NCBI GenBank assembly: GCA_944363695.1
Contig: CALVUW010000080.1
Coordinates: 1-5,077, forward strand
Reading direction: 5' to 3'
Source: an uncultured Bacilli bacterium
Lineage (GTDB): Bacteria; Bacillota_I; Bacilli_A; RF39; UBA660
DNA: 5,077 nt
In this document: positions 1 through 5,077 of the stretch, piece by piece
How the letters are laid out: every line of letters begins with the position of its first letter
How positions within the stretch are numbered: position 1 is the first letter of the stretch
Translations under genes and position numbers: made by a program
The notes under the pieces: model-generated
Database searches by the model: none
Seen by the model: the letters and a program-made list of their open reading frames with translations, nothing else
What the model was told of the DNA's origin: nothing

Positions 1-45
1 TACTCTATCTAAGAAGTAGGAAACCTTGGAGGCAACGACAAGGAC

Positions 46-67
46 GAAATAAAATTTATTTTATTTC
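46..67. repeat. AT-rich inverted repeat upstream of the reductase gene
   Basis: Bases 46-55 are exactly complementary to bases 58-67 in inverted order, with a two-base centre (TT, 56-57). Only the outermost pair is G-C; the rest is A/T. It lies just upstream of the possible -10 box at 86-91 and covers the place where a -35 box would sit. It could be an operator for a dimeric regulator, a weak AT-rich hairpin ending the previous transcript, or chance symmetry in AT-rich DNA. The symmetry is seen directly; any role is inference. Confidence 0.5.
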
Positions 68-91
68 TTATGTTCTTGAATGTTTTATACT
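62..91 (+). promoter_or_regulatory. Possible weak promoter for the reductase gene
   Basis: A good -10 box, TATACT, lies at 86-91. It is 7 bases before the ribosome binding site AGGAG (98-102) and 19 bases before the ATG at 111. No convincing -35 box is found at 16-18 bases spacing; the region there is T-rich and overlaps the inverted repeat at 46-67. The leader would be very short. The call rests on the -10 match and on the lack of another obvious start site for the first gene. Confidence 0.3.
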
Positions 92-110
92 GTTTTTAGG
101 AGATGATCAT

Positions 111-1124
111 ATGGAAGAGTTATATTTGGTAACAGGAGCGGCCGGTCATTTAGGCAATACAATTGTCCGAAAATTATTAGCTGCTCATAAAGAGGTGAGA
201 GCTTTCATAATACCTGGTGATAACATGCCCCTTACATCCGATTTATTAACTGTTATAGAAGGGGATGTATGTGATAAAAAAAGTCTAAAGCCTTTTTTTG
301 CCAATCGTGGTAATAAGAAAACTTATGTTATTCATTGTGCTGGCATTGTATCGATTGCTTCTAAGTATCAACAAAAGGTATACGATGTGAATGTTAATGG
401 AACGAAAAACGTGTTGGATCTATGTCTAGCTGAAAAAGTTGATAAAGTGGTTCATGTTAGTAGTGTTCATGCCATTGCTGAATTACCAGCTGGTCAAACG
501 ATTAAAGAAACGTCTACATTTGATTCTGATAAAGTAGTTGGTCTATATGCTAAAACAAAAGCAGAGGCTTCTGCTTATGCTCTATCTTTAGCGGATAAAG
601 GGCTTGATATTTCTATTGTTCATCCTTCCGGTATTATTGGCCCTTATGACTATGGTCATGGTCATTTGCAACAGTTGATTATTGATTATATGAACCATGG
701 GCTCACTGCTATTGTCAAAGGGGGGTATGATTTTGTAGATGTTCGTGATGTAGCTGCTGGTATTATAGCTTGTTGTCAAAAAGGAAGAAAAGGAGAATGT
801 TATTTATTAACGAATCAATATTATAGTGTTTTTGAAATCATGAAATTATTGCATGAGATTACAGGAAGAAAAGAAATAAAAACAGTATTACCAATGTGGT
901 TTGCTAAAATGAGTGCACCTCTTGCTGAAATCTATTATAAGATTAAAAAACAACCACCATTATATACGTCATATTCTTTATATACATTGACTTCTAATGC
1001 TTTGTTTTCTCATGAAAAAGCAACGAAAGAGTTGAACTATCAGCCACGTCCTTTACAAGAAACGCTGCAAGATACAGTAGATTGGTTAGTAGAAGTTAAG
1101 AAGATTAAACCATATAAAAAATAA
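111..1124 (+). CDS. NAD(P)-dependent epimerase/dehydratase family protein (extended SDR)
   Basis: This is a 337-residue cytoplasmic oxidoreductase of the extended short-chain dehydrogenase/reductase type, closest in style to the dihydroflavonol reductase/3-beta-hydroxysteroid dehydrogenase/nucleoside-sugar epimerase group. The N-terminal Rossmann fold shows the cofactor-binding motif TGAAGHLG at residues 8-15. An acidic residue in GDV (51-53) and the HCAG segment (75-78) match the family. The catalytic triad is visible: Ser in VSS (116-118), Tyr146 and Lys150 in YAKTK. HPSGIIGPYD (171-180) is the usual substrate-side motif after the active site. Residues from about 230 to 337 form the variable substrate domain, so the substrate cannot be named. 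No signal peptide or clear membrane segment is seen. The start is set by AGGAG at 98-102, 8 bases before the ATG. The same frame is open back to base 3, but nothing supports an earlier start. The ABC exporter genes follow after 53 bases, so co-transcription is plausible. Family is confident; function is open. Confidence 0.9.
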   Translation: MEELYLVTGAAGHLGNTIVRKLLAAHKEVRAFIIPGDNMPLTSDLLTVIEGDVCDKKSLKPFFANRGNKKTYVIHCAGIVSIASKYQQKVYDVNVNGTKNVLDLCLAEKVDKVVHVSSVHAIAELPAGQTIKETSTFDSDKVVGLYAKTKAEASAYALSLADKGLDISIVHPSGIIGPYDYGHGHLQQLIIDYMNHGLTAIVKGGYDFVDVRDVAAGIIACCQKGRKGECYLLTNQYYSVFEIMKLLHEITGRKEIKTVLPMWFAKMSAPLAEIYYKIKKQPPLYTSYSLYTLTSNALFSHEKATKELNYQPRPLQETLQDTVDWLVEVKKIKPYKK

Positions 1125-1165
1125 TTTACTTGCTTTTTATATTAGATAATATTATGATGGAACAG

Positions 1166-1172
1166 AAAGGAG
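1166..1172 (+). promoter_or_regulatory. Ribosome binding site fixing the ATPase start
   Basis: AAAGGAG lies 5 bases before the ATG at 1178. The open frame reaches back to a TTG at 1130 and also contains ATG codons at 1154 and 1157, but none of these has a comparable site. The ATG at 1178 also gives the normal ABC ATPase N-terminus (MLEVKNIVKYYG), so it is chosen as the start. Confidence 0.8.
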
Positions 1173-1177
1173 AAAAT

Positions 1178-2077
1178 ATGCTAGAAGTTAAAAACATTGT
1201 AAAATATTATGGTAAGCATAAAGCGGTTGATCATCTATCTTTTTCGGTAGATGCTGGGGAAATTTTTGGTCTATTAGGTGAGAATGGTGCCGGTAAAACA
1301 ACAACTTTCCGAATTATTATGGGACTGCTAGATGCAACCAGTGGAGAAGTGATGCTAGATGGTAAACCGATTGATTATAGTATGACAGATCATATTGGTT
1401 TTGTAACTGAAGAGCGAAGCTTGTTAACAAAACTAACGGTAAAAGAACAAATTATTTATTATGGTATTTTAAAAGGAATGGATGAAGATACCATTATGGT
1501 AGAGTTGGAAAAGTGGTTAAAACGATTTGATATACCGGATTATATGGATCGTAAAATTAAAGAATTATCAAAAGGTAATCAGCAAAAAATTCAATTTATT
1601 TCAGCAGTGATTCATCATCCGAAATTACTCATACTAGATGAACCATTTTCAGGACTTGATCCTATTAATGTAAAAATGTTAAAAGATGCAATTTATGAAT
1701 TACAACAAGAAGGTTGTGCTATTATTTTTTCATCTCATCAGATGGAATATATAGAAAATTTTTGCCAAAAACTAATTATTTTGGTAAAAGGAAAACCGGT
1801 TGTTGATGGTTATTTGAAAGATATAAAGAAGGCTTATCGTAAAAAGACGGTTTTACTTCGAGGAGAAGATTTGCCTTTTGAAAAGATTGAAAAAATACCA
1901 GGTGTTATTTCTATTAAGCCGATTCGTGATGAATATGAACTAAAAATTACCGATGAGCAGGTTGCTCCTAAGATTTTTGCGGCAATCAAGAATAGTAACG
2001 TTACAAAATTTGATGTAACCGAACCAACTTTAAATGAAATCTTTATTGAGAAAGTAGGTAATGTCCATGAAAAATAA
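1178..2077 (+). CDS. ABC exporter ATP-binding protein (YhaQ/NatA-like)
   Basis: This 299-residue protein is the nucleotide-binding subunit that drives the membrane permease encoded next. Numbering starts at the ATG at 1178. Walker A is GENGAGKTT (34-42). The ABC signature is LSKGN (130-134) in place of LSGGQ. Walker B with the catalytic Glu is LLILDEP (150-156, Glu155). The D-loop is SGLD (158-161) and the switch His is His187 in SSHQ. The Q-loop region reads GFVTEER (74-80), with Glu where many ABC proteins have Gln; this is common in this exporter branch. After the ATPase core, residues from about 215 to 299 form the extra C-terminal domain typical of this group (DUF4162-like), ending with the PTLNEIFIEKVG block. 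The length agrees with the roughly 300-residue YhaQ type and is longer than the shorter NatA type. The substrate is unknown; sodium export, antimicrobial resistance and lipid or peptide export have all been proposed for relatives. It overlaps the permease gene by 17 bases, which implies translational coupling. Confidence 0.93.
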   Translation: MLEVKNIVKYYGKHKAVDHLSFSVDAGEIFGLLGENGAGKTTTFRIIMGLLDATSGEVMLDGKPIDYSMTDHIGFVTEERSLLTKLTVKEQIIYYGILKGMDEDTIMVELEKWLKRFDIPDYMDRKIKELSKGNQQKIQFISAVIHHPKLLILDEPFSGLDPINVKMLKDAIYELQQEGCAIIFSSHQMEYIENFCQKLIILVKGKPVVDGYLKDIKKAYRKKTVLLRGEDLPFEKIEKIPGVISIKPIRDEYELKITDEQVAPKIFAAIKNSNVTKFDVTEPTLNEIFIEKVGNVHEK

Positions 2078-3377
2078 ATTTTGGTTTTTAACAAAAGTAA
2101 GCTTAAAAAGAAAAGTCGGTTCTAAGTGGTTTGTTGTCGTTAATGTTTTATTAGCTATTGCTATTATTGCTTTAGTGAATATTAATTCTATTATTACCTA
2201 TTTTGGTGGTGATTTTAATCAAGAAACAGAAGTCTTAGTAAAAGATACAACAAATCGTGCTTATGATGTTTTTCAAGCAAATATAATGGCTGATAATAAT
2301 ACTGATACTGAAGAAGAAACTGGCAAAATTACCGTACAATCTATTGTAGATGATGAAGAGACTATTAAGGAAAATTTGCAAAATGATCAGGTCTTAGTTA
2401 TCTTAAATGAAGATGATAATCAATACCTATCAGCCCAAATTATTAGTAATGAAAAAATCGATACCCTAACTTATCAAATGTTAGTCCAAAGCCTTAATCA
2501 GACGAAAACTGCACTTGCCTTAGAAGATCATCAAATCGATCCTGCTGTATTATCTGATATTTCTAGACCAATCACTGTAGAACGTCTCGTATTAAATGCT
2601 GATAATAATGCCGATGAGAATACAAATTTAATTATGAGTACGGTGTTTCCAACGATTATTTTACCATTTTTTATGTTAACGATTTTCTTAGTACAGATGG
2701 TAGGCGGAGAAATCTGTGAAGAGAAAACGACAAAGAGCATGGAAATTATTATTTCTAATGTTAGTCCTCAGGTTCATTTAGGATCTAAAATCTTAGCCAG
2801 TAATTTATTTGTTTTGTTGCAAGGATTTTTATTGGTCTTGTATGTGGTTATAGGCCTTGCTATTGGAGGTATTTTTGCTGGTGGCTCTTCGTTGCCAGGT
2901 GAGATAGCAAATGTTTTAACAGAGCTAGGTGCAACTGGATTGATGGATAAATTAGTTTATTTGATTCCATTAGCCCTTATTCTCTTAATTTTATCTTTCA
3001 TTGCTTATTCATTAGTGGCTGGTATTTTAGCATCTATGACTACTAATATGGAAGATTTTCAACAAATTCAAACACCTATTATGTTATTATCTTTAGCAGG
3101 GTATTACTTAGCAATTATGGCTGGTATGTTTGAAGGTTCACCTTTATTACGTATTTTATCGTATGTACCATTCTTATCTTGTTTAGTAAGTCCGTCACTT
3201 TTAATGATGGGTCAAATTGGTATTATTGATGTTATAATCGCTATTGTAGTGTTAATTATATTTATTGCCTTCTTAGTAAAATATGGTTTAAAAATCTATA
3301 AAGTTGGCATTTTAAATTATTCTAATGAAAAAGTATGGAAACGTTTTGCTAAAGCGGTAAAAACGAAAGATGTATAA
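2061..3377 (+). CDS. ABC-2 type exporter permease (YhaP/NatB-like)
   Basis: This is the integral membrane subunit of the exporter, 438 residues from the first ATG. It has one N-terminal membrane segment (about 23-45), then a hydrophilic, acidic extracytoplasmic domain of about 145 residues (46-190). A C-terminal membrane block follows, with hydrophobic segments near 191-215, 245-275, 299-322, 338-356, 361-382 and 386-408. This layout is that of the ABC2_membrane_3 class. The cytoplasmic motif EEKTTKSMEIIISNVSP (220-236), directly after the second segment, is the conserved loop of this class and probably contacts the ATPase. The C-terminus is basic and cytoplasmic. The gene starts inside the end of the ATPase gene. 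A second in-frame ATG at 2067 is equally possible: GAGAAAG (2048-2054) suits the first and GTAGG (2054-2058) suits the second, so the protein may be two residues shorter. The transported substrate cannot be deduced. Confidence 0.9.
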   Translation: MSMKNKFWFLTKVSLKRKVGSKWFVVVNVLLAIAIIALVNINSIITYFGGDFNQETEVLVKDTTNRAYDVFQANIMADNNTDTEEETGKITVQSIVDDEETIKENLQNDQVLVILNEDDNQYLSAQIISNEKIDTLTYQMLVQSLNQTKTALALEDHQIDPAVLSDISRPITVERLVLNADNNADENTNLIMSTVFPTIILPFFMLTIFLVQMVGGEICEEKTTKSMEIIISNVSPQVHLGSKILASNLFVLLQGFLLVLYVVIGLAIGGIFAGGSSLPGEIANVLTELGATGLMDKLVYLIPLALILLILSFIAYSLVAGILASMTTNMEDFQQIQTPIMLLSLAGYYLAIMAGMFEGSPLLRILSYVPFLSCLVSPSLLMMGQIGIIDVIIAIVVLIIFIAFLVKYGLKIYKVGILNYSNEKVWKRFAKAVKTKDV

Positions 3378-3406
3378 AAGGAAATAGAGATATTTCTTTT
3401 TTATTT
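3377..3406 (+). terminator. Rho-independent terminator after the exporter genes
   Basis: Bases 3377-3386 pair with 3391-3400 (10 pairs, one of them G-T) around a GAGA tetraloop (3387-3390). The GNRA-type loop adds stability to a stem that is otherwise mostly A-T. A T-rich tract continues to about 3409. The stem begins on the last base of the permease stop codon, so the transcript ends with almost no 3' untranslated sequence. Confidence 0.75.
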
Positions 3407-3426
3407 TTTACGTTTTGTGTTACACT
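3398..3426 (+). promoter_or_regulatory. Possible promoter for the dehydrogenase-lipoprotein unit
   Basis: The best candidate is an extended -10 element, TGTTACACT (3418-3426), with -10 box TACACT (4 of 6 consensus bases). No good -35 box stands 16-18 bases upstream, where the T tract of the terminator lies. TATAAA at 3426-3431 is an alternative but would start the transcript inside the ribosome binding site. A promoter is expected here because a terminator precedes the gene. The exact site is uncertain. Confidence 0.3.
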
Positions 3427-3433
3427 ATAAAAG

Positions 3434-3438
3434 AAAGG
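3434..3438 (+). promoter_or_regulatory. Ribosome binding site fixing the dehydrogenase start
   Basis: AAAGG lies 11 bases before the ATG at 3450. The frame is open from a GTG at 3417, but an N-terminus starting there would add 11 residues before the Rossmann strand and has no binding site of its own. The ATG at 3450 puts the glycine motif at residues 9-14, as is normal for this family. Confidence 0.65.
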
Positions 3439-3449
3439 TAGCGTGTGAT

Positions 3450-4370
3450 ATGAAACATAAAATTGTAGTTATTGGTTGTGGTAACGTAGGGCTTAGTTAT
3501 GTCGAAAAATTAAGTGCCCAAATCAATTTAGCAGCTGAAATTGTGTTAATTGATTTAAAAGAAAATGTAATTAAAGGAGAAGTGTTAGATTTACAACATG
3601 GTTTAACGTTTGTTGCGAATCAAGTAGAATTACGCGTAGGGGGTTATGAAGATTGCCGTGATGCTGATATTATTTGTATAACAGCAGGTATTGCTCAATC
3701 ACAAAATGATCGCTTAAATGATTTAGAAAAAACCAATGTAATTATTAGAGATATTATAAAACAAGTGATGGCCTATCATTTTCAGGGTATTTTTTTAGTA
3801 GCTTCTAATCCTTTAGATGTTATTACCTATTTAGTAAGTTATTATGCAGATTATCCGTATCAAAAAGTAATTGGTACTGGTACGATGTTAGATACAGCTA
3901 GATTAAAAACAGAGCTTGTGAAAAAATTAGCGGTAGCACCAGATAGTATCACCGCTTATGTGTTAGGAGAACATGGTAACAGTCAGTTTGTAGCTTGGAA
4001 TAATGCTAATATTGGTTTGCAAAATATTAATACATTGTTAACAAATTTAGAAAAAGCAGAGTTAGAAGAGACTACTAGAGGTATGGGAAGTACGATTATT
4101 TCTTATAAAAATCATACCGATCATGGTATTGCTTATTGCCTAGTGCGATTAACGATGGCTATTCTGACAGATGAACATTGTATTTTTCCGGTTTCTAACT
4201 TTCATGAAAAATATGATGTCTATATTTCCACACCGGCGGTCATTGGAAAAGGCGGCATAGAAAAGCGCATTGATATGAAGTTAACAGCCGAAGAGGAAGA
4301 AAAGTTAGCAGCTTCCGCTGTCATTATTAAAGAAGCAATCGGAACAGTGTTACCCCCGGAATTATATTAG
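3450..4370 (+). CDS. L-lactate/L-2-hydroxyacid dehydrogenase (L-HicDH-like)
   Basis: This 306-residue cytoplasmic enzyme belongs to the LDH/MDH family and should interconvert a 2-oxoacid and an L-2-hydroxyacid with NADH/NAD+. The N-terminal Rossmann fold has GCGNVG (9-14) and an acidic residue ending strand 2 (Asp35 in LIDL), which favours NAD over NADP. The following VLDLQHG (45-51) is typical. By alignment to lactate dehydrogenase, the active site is complete: Gln83 (Q102, against malate), Arg88 (R109), Asn120 (N140), Asp148 and Arg151 in LDTAR (D168, R171), the catalytic His175 in GEHGNSQ (H195), and Thr223 (T246). The blocks VIGTGTMLDTAR and LGEHGNSQFVAW closely resemble L-2-hydroxyisocaproate dehydrogenase of lactic acid bacteria, as I remember that sequence. 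The substrate could therefore be pyruvate or a branched-chain 2-oxoacid. A terminator and a short gap separate it from the exporter. It is probably co-transcribed with the lipoprotein gene 18 bases downstream. Confidence 0.88.
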   Translation: MKHKIVVIGCGNVGLSYVEKLSAQINLAAEIVLIDLKENVIKGEVLDLQHGLTFVANQVELRVGGYEDCRDADIICITAGIAQSQNDRLNDLEKTNVIIRDIIKQVMAYHFQGIFLVASNPLDVITYLVSYYADYPYQKVIGTGTMLDTARLKTELVKKLAVAPDSITAYVLGEHGNSQFVAWNNANIGLQNINTLLTNLEKAELEETTRGMGSTIISYKNHTDHGIAYCLVRLTMAILTDEHCIFPVSNFHEKYDVYISTPAVIGKGGIEKRIDMKLTAEEEEKLAASAVIIKEAIGTVLPPELY

Positions 4371-4388
4371 TAAATAAAGGAGAAAATT

Positions 4389-4850
4389 ATGAAAAAAGCA
4401 ATATTAGTAGTTTTATTCGTAATGATTGGAATTTTTACTTTAACAGGTTGCAATAAGCAGAATCAGTTTGAAGTAGGCGCTGTGTCAACGATTGAACCTA
4501 GTAGTCAGAAGGTATCATTATCTATCAAGAATAATACATTGACTAACAATGGTACTACTATTATTTTAGCTAATAATACAGATGAAGATGCTACTTATGG
4601 AAGCTTTTATGCCTTAGAAATAAAAGAGGATGGTAACTGGCATCAGATCAATGTGTCGGTACTTTTTAATGATATAGCTTATACTTTAAAAGCTGGAGAA
4701 ACGAAAGAAATAGAGATAAACTGGAAAAATGAATATGGTAGTTTAGCTAAGGGAGAGTATAGAATTATAAAAGATATTTCTTTTGCCAAAGCGGATGGTA
4801 CTTATGATGATTTTTATGTAGCAGGTGAATTCAGTATTAACTATGATTAA
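4389..4850 (+). CDS. Secreted lipoprotein with probable bacterial Ig-like domain
   Basis: This 153-residue protein has a lipoprotein signal peptide: MKK, a hydrophobic core (4-17), and the lipobox LTGC (18-21) with Cys21 as the lipidated residue. The mature protein should be anchored on the outer face of the membrane. After a short linker, residues from about 41 to 151 look like a single beta-sandwich. The pattern of strands, the NNTDEDATYG segment (62-71), the Trp at 84, AYTLKAGETKEIEINW (97-112) and KGEYRIIK (121-128) resemble the small Ig-like domain found in many Firmicute lipoproteins (Big_14-like, from memory). No enzyme motif is present, so a binding or structural role is likely, but the ligand is unknown. 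AAAGGAG (4376-4382) stands 6 bases before the ATG. The gene lies 18 bases after the dehydrogenase gene with no terminator between them, so one mRNA is likely. A hairpin terminator follows 10 bases after the stop. Confidence 0.85.
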   Translation: MKKAILVVLFVMIGIFTLTGCNKQNQFEVGAVSTIEPSSQKVSLSIKNNTLTNNGTTIILANNTDEDATYGSFYALEIKEDGNWHQINVSVLFNDIAYTLKAGETKEIEINWKNEYGSLAKGEYRIIKDISFAKADGTYDDFYVAGEFSINYD

Positions 4851-4860
4851 ATGTATAATA

Positions 4861-4895
4861 AAAGAAACGACTTCGGGATAGGTCGTTTCTTTTTA
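4861..4895. terminator. Bidirectional rho-independent terminator
   Basis: Bases 4861-4871 (AAAGAAACGAC) pair perfectly with 4882-4892, giving an 11-bp stem with a 10-base loop. On the plus strand a T tract runs to 4894, ending the lipoprotein transcript. On the minus strand the same stem is followed by a T-rich stretch (TTTTATTAT), so it can also end the tRNA-Leu transcript coming the other way. The convergent gene arrangement supports this double use. Confidence 0.85.
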
Positions 4896-4902
4896 ATCAA
4901 TT

Positions 4903-4989
4903 TGGTGCTCGTATCCGGACTTGAACCGGAACTCTATTGCTAGAAGTAGATTTTGAGTCTACCGCGTCTACCAATTCCGCCATACTCGC
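4903..4989 (-). tRNA. tRNA-Leu (anticodon CAA)
   Basis: This is an 87-base class II tRNA with encoded CCA (plus-strand 4903-4905). Read on the minus strand, the D stem is GCG/CGC with loop GAATTGGTAGA. The anticodon arm is GTAGA/TCTAC around loop CTCAAAA, so the anticodon is CAA, reading UUG leucine codons. A 15-base variable arm pairs TTCTA with TAGAG around GCAA, as expected for leucine. The T arm is TCCGG/CCGGA with loop TTCAAGT. The discriminator base is A73, which leucyl-tRNA synthetase requires. The acceptor stem is odd: GCGAGTA faces TACGAGC, so pairs 1, 2, 5, 6 and 7 are canonical while 3-70 is G-A and 4-69 is A-G. All other features are normal, so the gene is called functional with some reserve. 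Confidence 0.92.
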
Positions 4990-5000
4990 AAGCTAAATTT

Positions 5001-5028
5001 ATTATATCATAATTTTTGGTTGTTTCAA
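5001..5028 (-). promoter_or_regulatory. Strong promoter of the tRNA-Leu gene
   Basis: On the minus strand, -35 box TTGAAA (plus-strand 5023-5028, 5 of 6 consensus bases) and perfect -10 box TATAAT (5001-5006) are separated by 16 bases. A TGA just before the -10 makes it an extended -10 element. Transcription would start near 4994, about 5 bases before the mature tRNA 5' end, leaving a very short leader for RNase P to remove. Confidence 0.8.
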
Positions 5029-5076
5029 TAGTTTTTCGAAATTTATAGGAAAGTGCTGGTAATAACTGGCTAAAGT
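5002..5076 (-). CDS. Possible C-terminus of a minus-strand gene (partial)
   Basis: On the minus strand one frame enters from the window edge and reads 24 residues, ending in NFEKLLKQPKIMI and a TAA at plus-strand 5004-5002. The composition (mixed charged and aromatic residues, lysine-rich end) looks like a real protein tail. However, 24 codons are too few to prove coding, and one of the other two minus frames is also open here. If real, the tRNA-Leu promoter lies within the last codons of this gene. I do not recognise the protein. Confidence 0.3.
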   Translation of the reverse strand, partial: TLASYYQHFPINFEKLLKQPKIMI

Positions 5077-5077
5077 A

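Noticed and set aside
1..45. Possible end of an upstream gene: stop codons TAA at 10-12 or TAG at 17-19, and a 5-bp inverted repeat CCTTG/CAAGG (24-28 and 39-43).
   Set aside because: Too few codons are present to choose a frame, and the 5-bp stem with a 10-base loop is not followed directly by a T tract. It is not listed as a feature.
3..110. In-frame extension of the reductase gene to the window start.
   Set aside because: The frame is open, but the translation is basic and hydrophobic without family resemblance, and the ATG at 111 has a clear ribosome binding site and a correct SDR N-terminus.
588..779. Minus-strand open frame of 63 codons inside the reductase gene.
   Set aside because: It lies wholly within a well-supported gene, has low-complexity content rich in Ile, Asn and Thr, and shows no recognisable domain.
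1125..1177. Possible promoter before the ATPase gene (TTGCTT at 1130, TATGAT at 1153, or GATAAT at 1145).
   Set aside because: The -35 match is poor, and with TATGAT the transcript would start almost at the ribosome binding site. GATAAT has no -35 box at proper spacing. Such boxes are expected by chance in this AT-rich gap.
1834..2094. Minus-strand open frame of 86 codons across the ATPase-permease junction.
   Set aside because: It is a shadow of two confident genes, with serine- and phenylalanine-rich composition expected from reverse translation of lysine-rich coding sequence.
2531..2740. Minus-strand open frame of 69 codons inside the permease gene.
   Set aside because: It is contained in the permease gene with no binding site or domain to support it.
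3403..3420. CcpA (cre) or Rex operator before the dehydrogenase gene.
   Set aside because: The CG-centred stretch matches the cre consensus poorly, and the spacing of the GTG/CAC half-sites is too short for a Rex box.
5029..5077. Plus-strand gene start at the right edge (AGGAAA followed by GTG).
   Set aside because: The frame reaches a TAA after six codons, so no plus-strand gene begins here.

Overview
The window is AT-rich chromosomal DNA from a low-GC Gram-positive bacterium, most likely a member of the Lactobacillales (an Enterococcus-like or Carnobacterium-like organism). The evidence is the strong AGGAG/AAAGGAG ribosome binding sites, the AT-rich codon choice, a lipobox lipoprotein, an ABC pair like those of Firmicutes, and a 2-hydroxyacid dehydrogenase that resembles the L-2-hydroxyisocaproate dehydrogenase of lactic acid bacteria. 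The species assignment is inference; nothing in the window fixes the genus.

Layout from left to right. Bases 1-110 hold the possible tail of an upstream gene, a near-perfect AT-rich inverted repeat and a weak promoter. Three genes then run on the plus strand. The first is an extended short-chain dehydrogenase/reductase (111-1124). It is followed by an ABC-2 type exporter: an ATPase (1178-2077) and a permease (2061-3377) whose reading frames overlap by 17 bases. A hairpin with a GAGA loop and a T tract closes this unit directly at the permease stop codon. A second plus-strand unit follows: an L-lactate/L-2-hydroxyacid dehydrogenase (3450-4370) and, 18 bases later, a small secreted lipoprotein with a probable Ig-like fold (4389-4850). 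A long symmetrical hairpin (4861-4895) ends that unit. It also faces a minus-strand tRNA-Leu(CAA) gene (4903-4989), which has its own strong promoter (5001-5028). The last bases may be the C-terminus of another minus-strand gene.

How the genes work together. The ABC ATPase and permease clearly form one transporter of the YhaQ/YhaP (NatA/NatB-like) type. The reductase in front may be co-transcribed with it, but no shared substrate can be read from the sequence. The dehydrogenase probably reduces a 2-oxoacid to an L-2-hydroxyacid with NADH. Its link to the lipoprotein is positional only.

This looks like an ordinary housekeeping or metabolic region. I see no mobile element, CRISPR array, phage gene or defence system, and no clear candidate for an undescribed system. 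The most unusual single detail is a tandem G-A/A-G mismatch in the acceptor stem of the tRNA.
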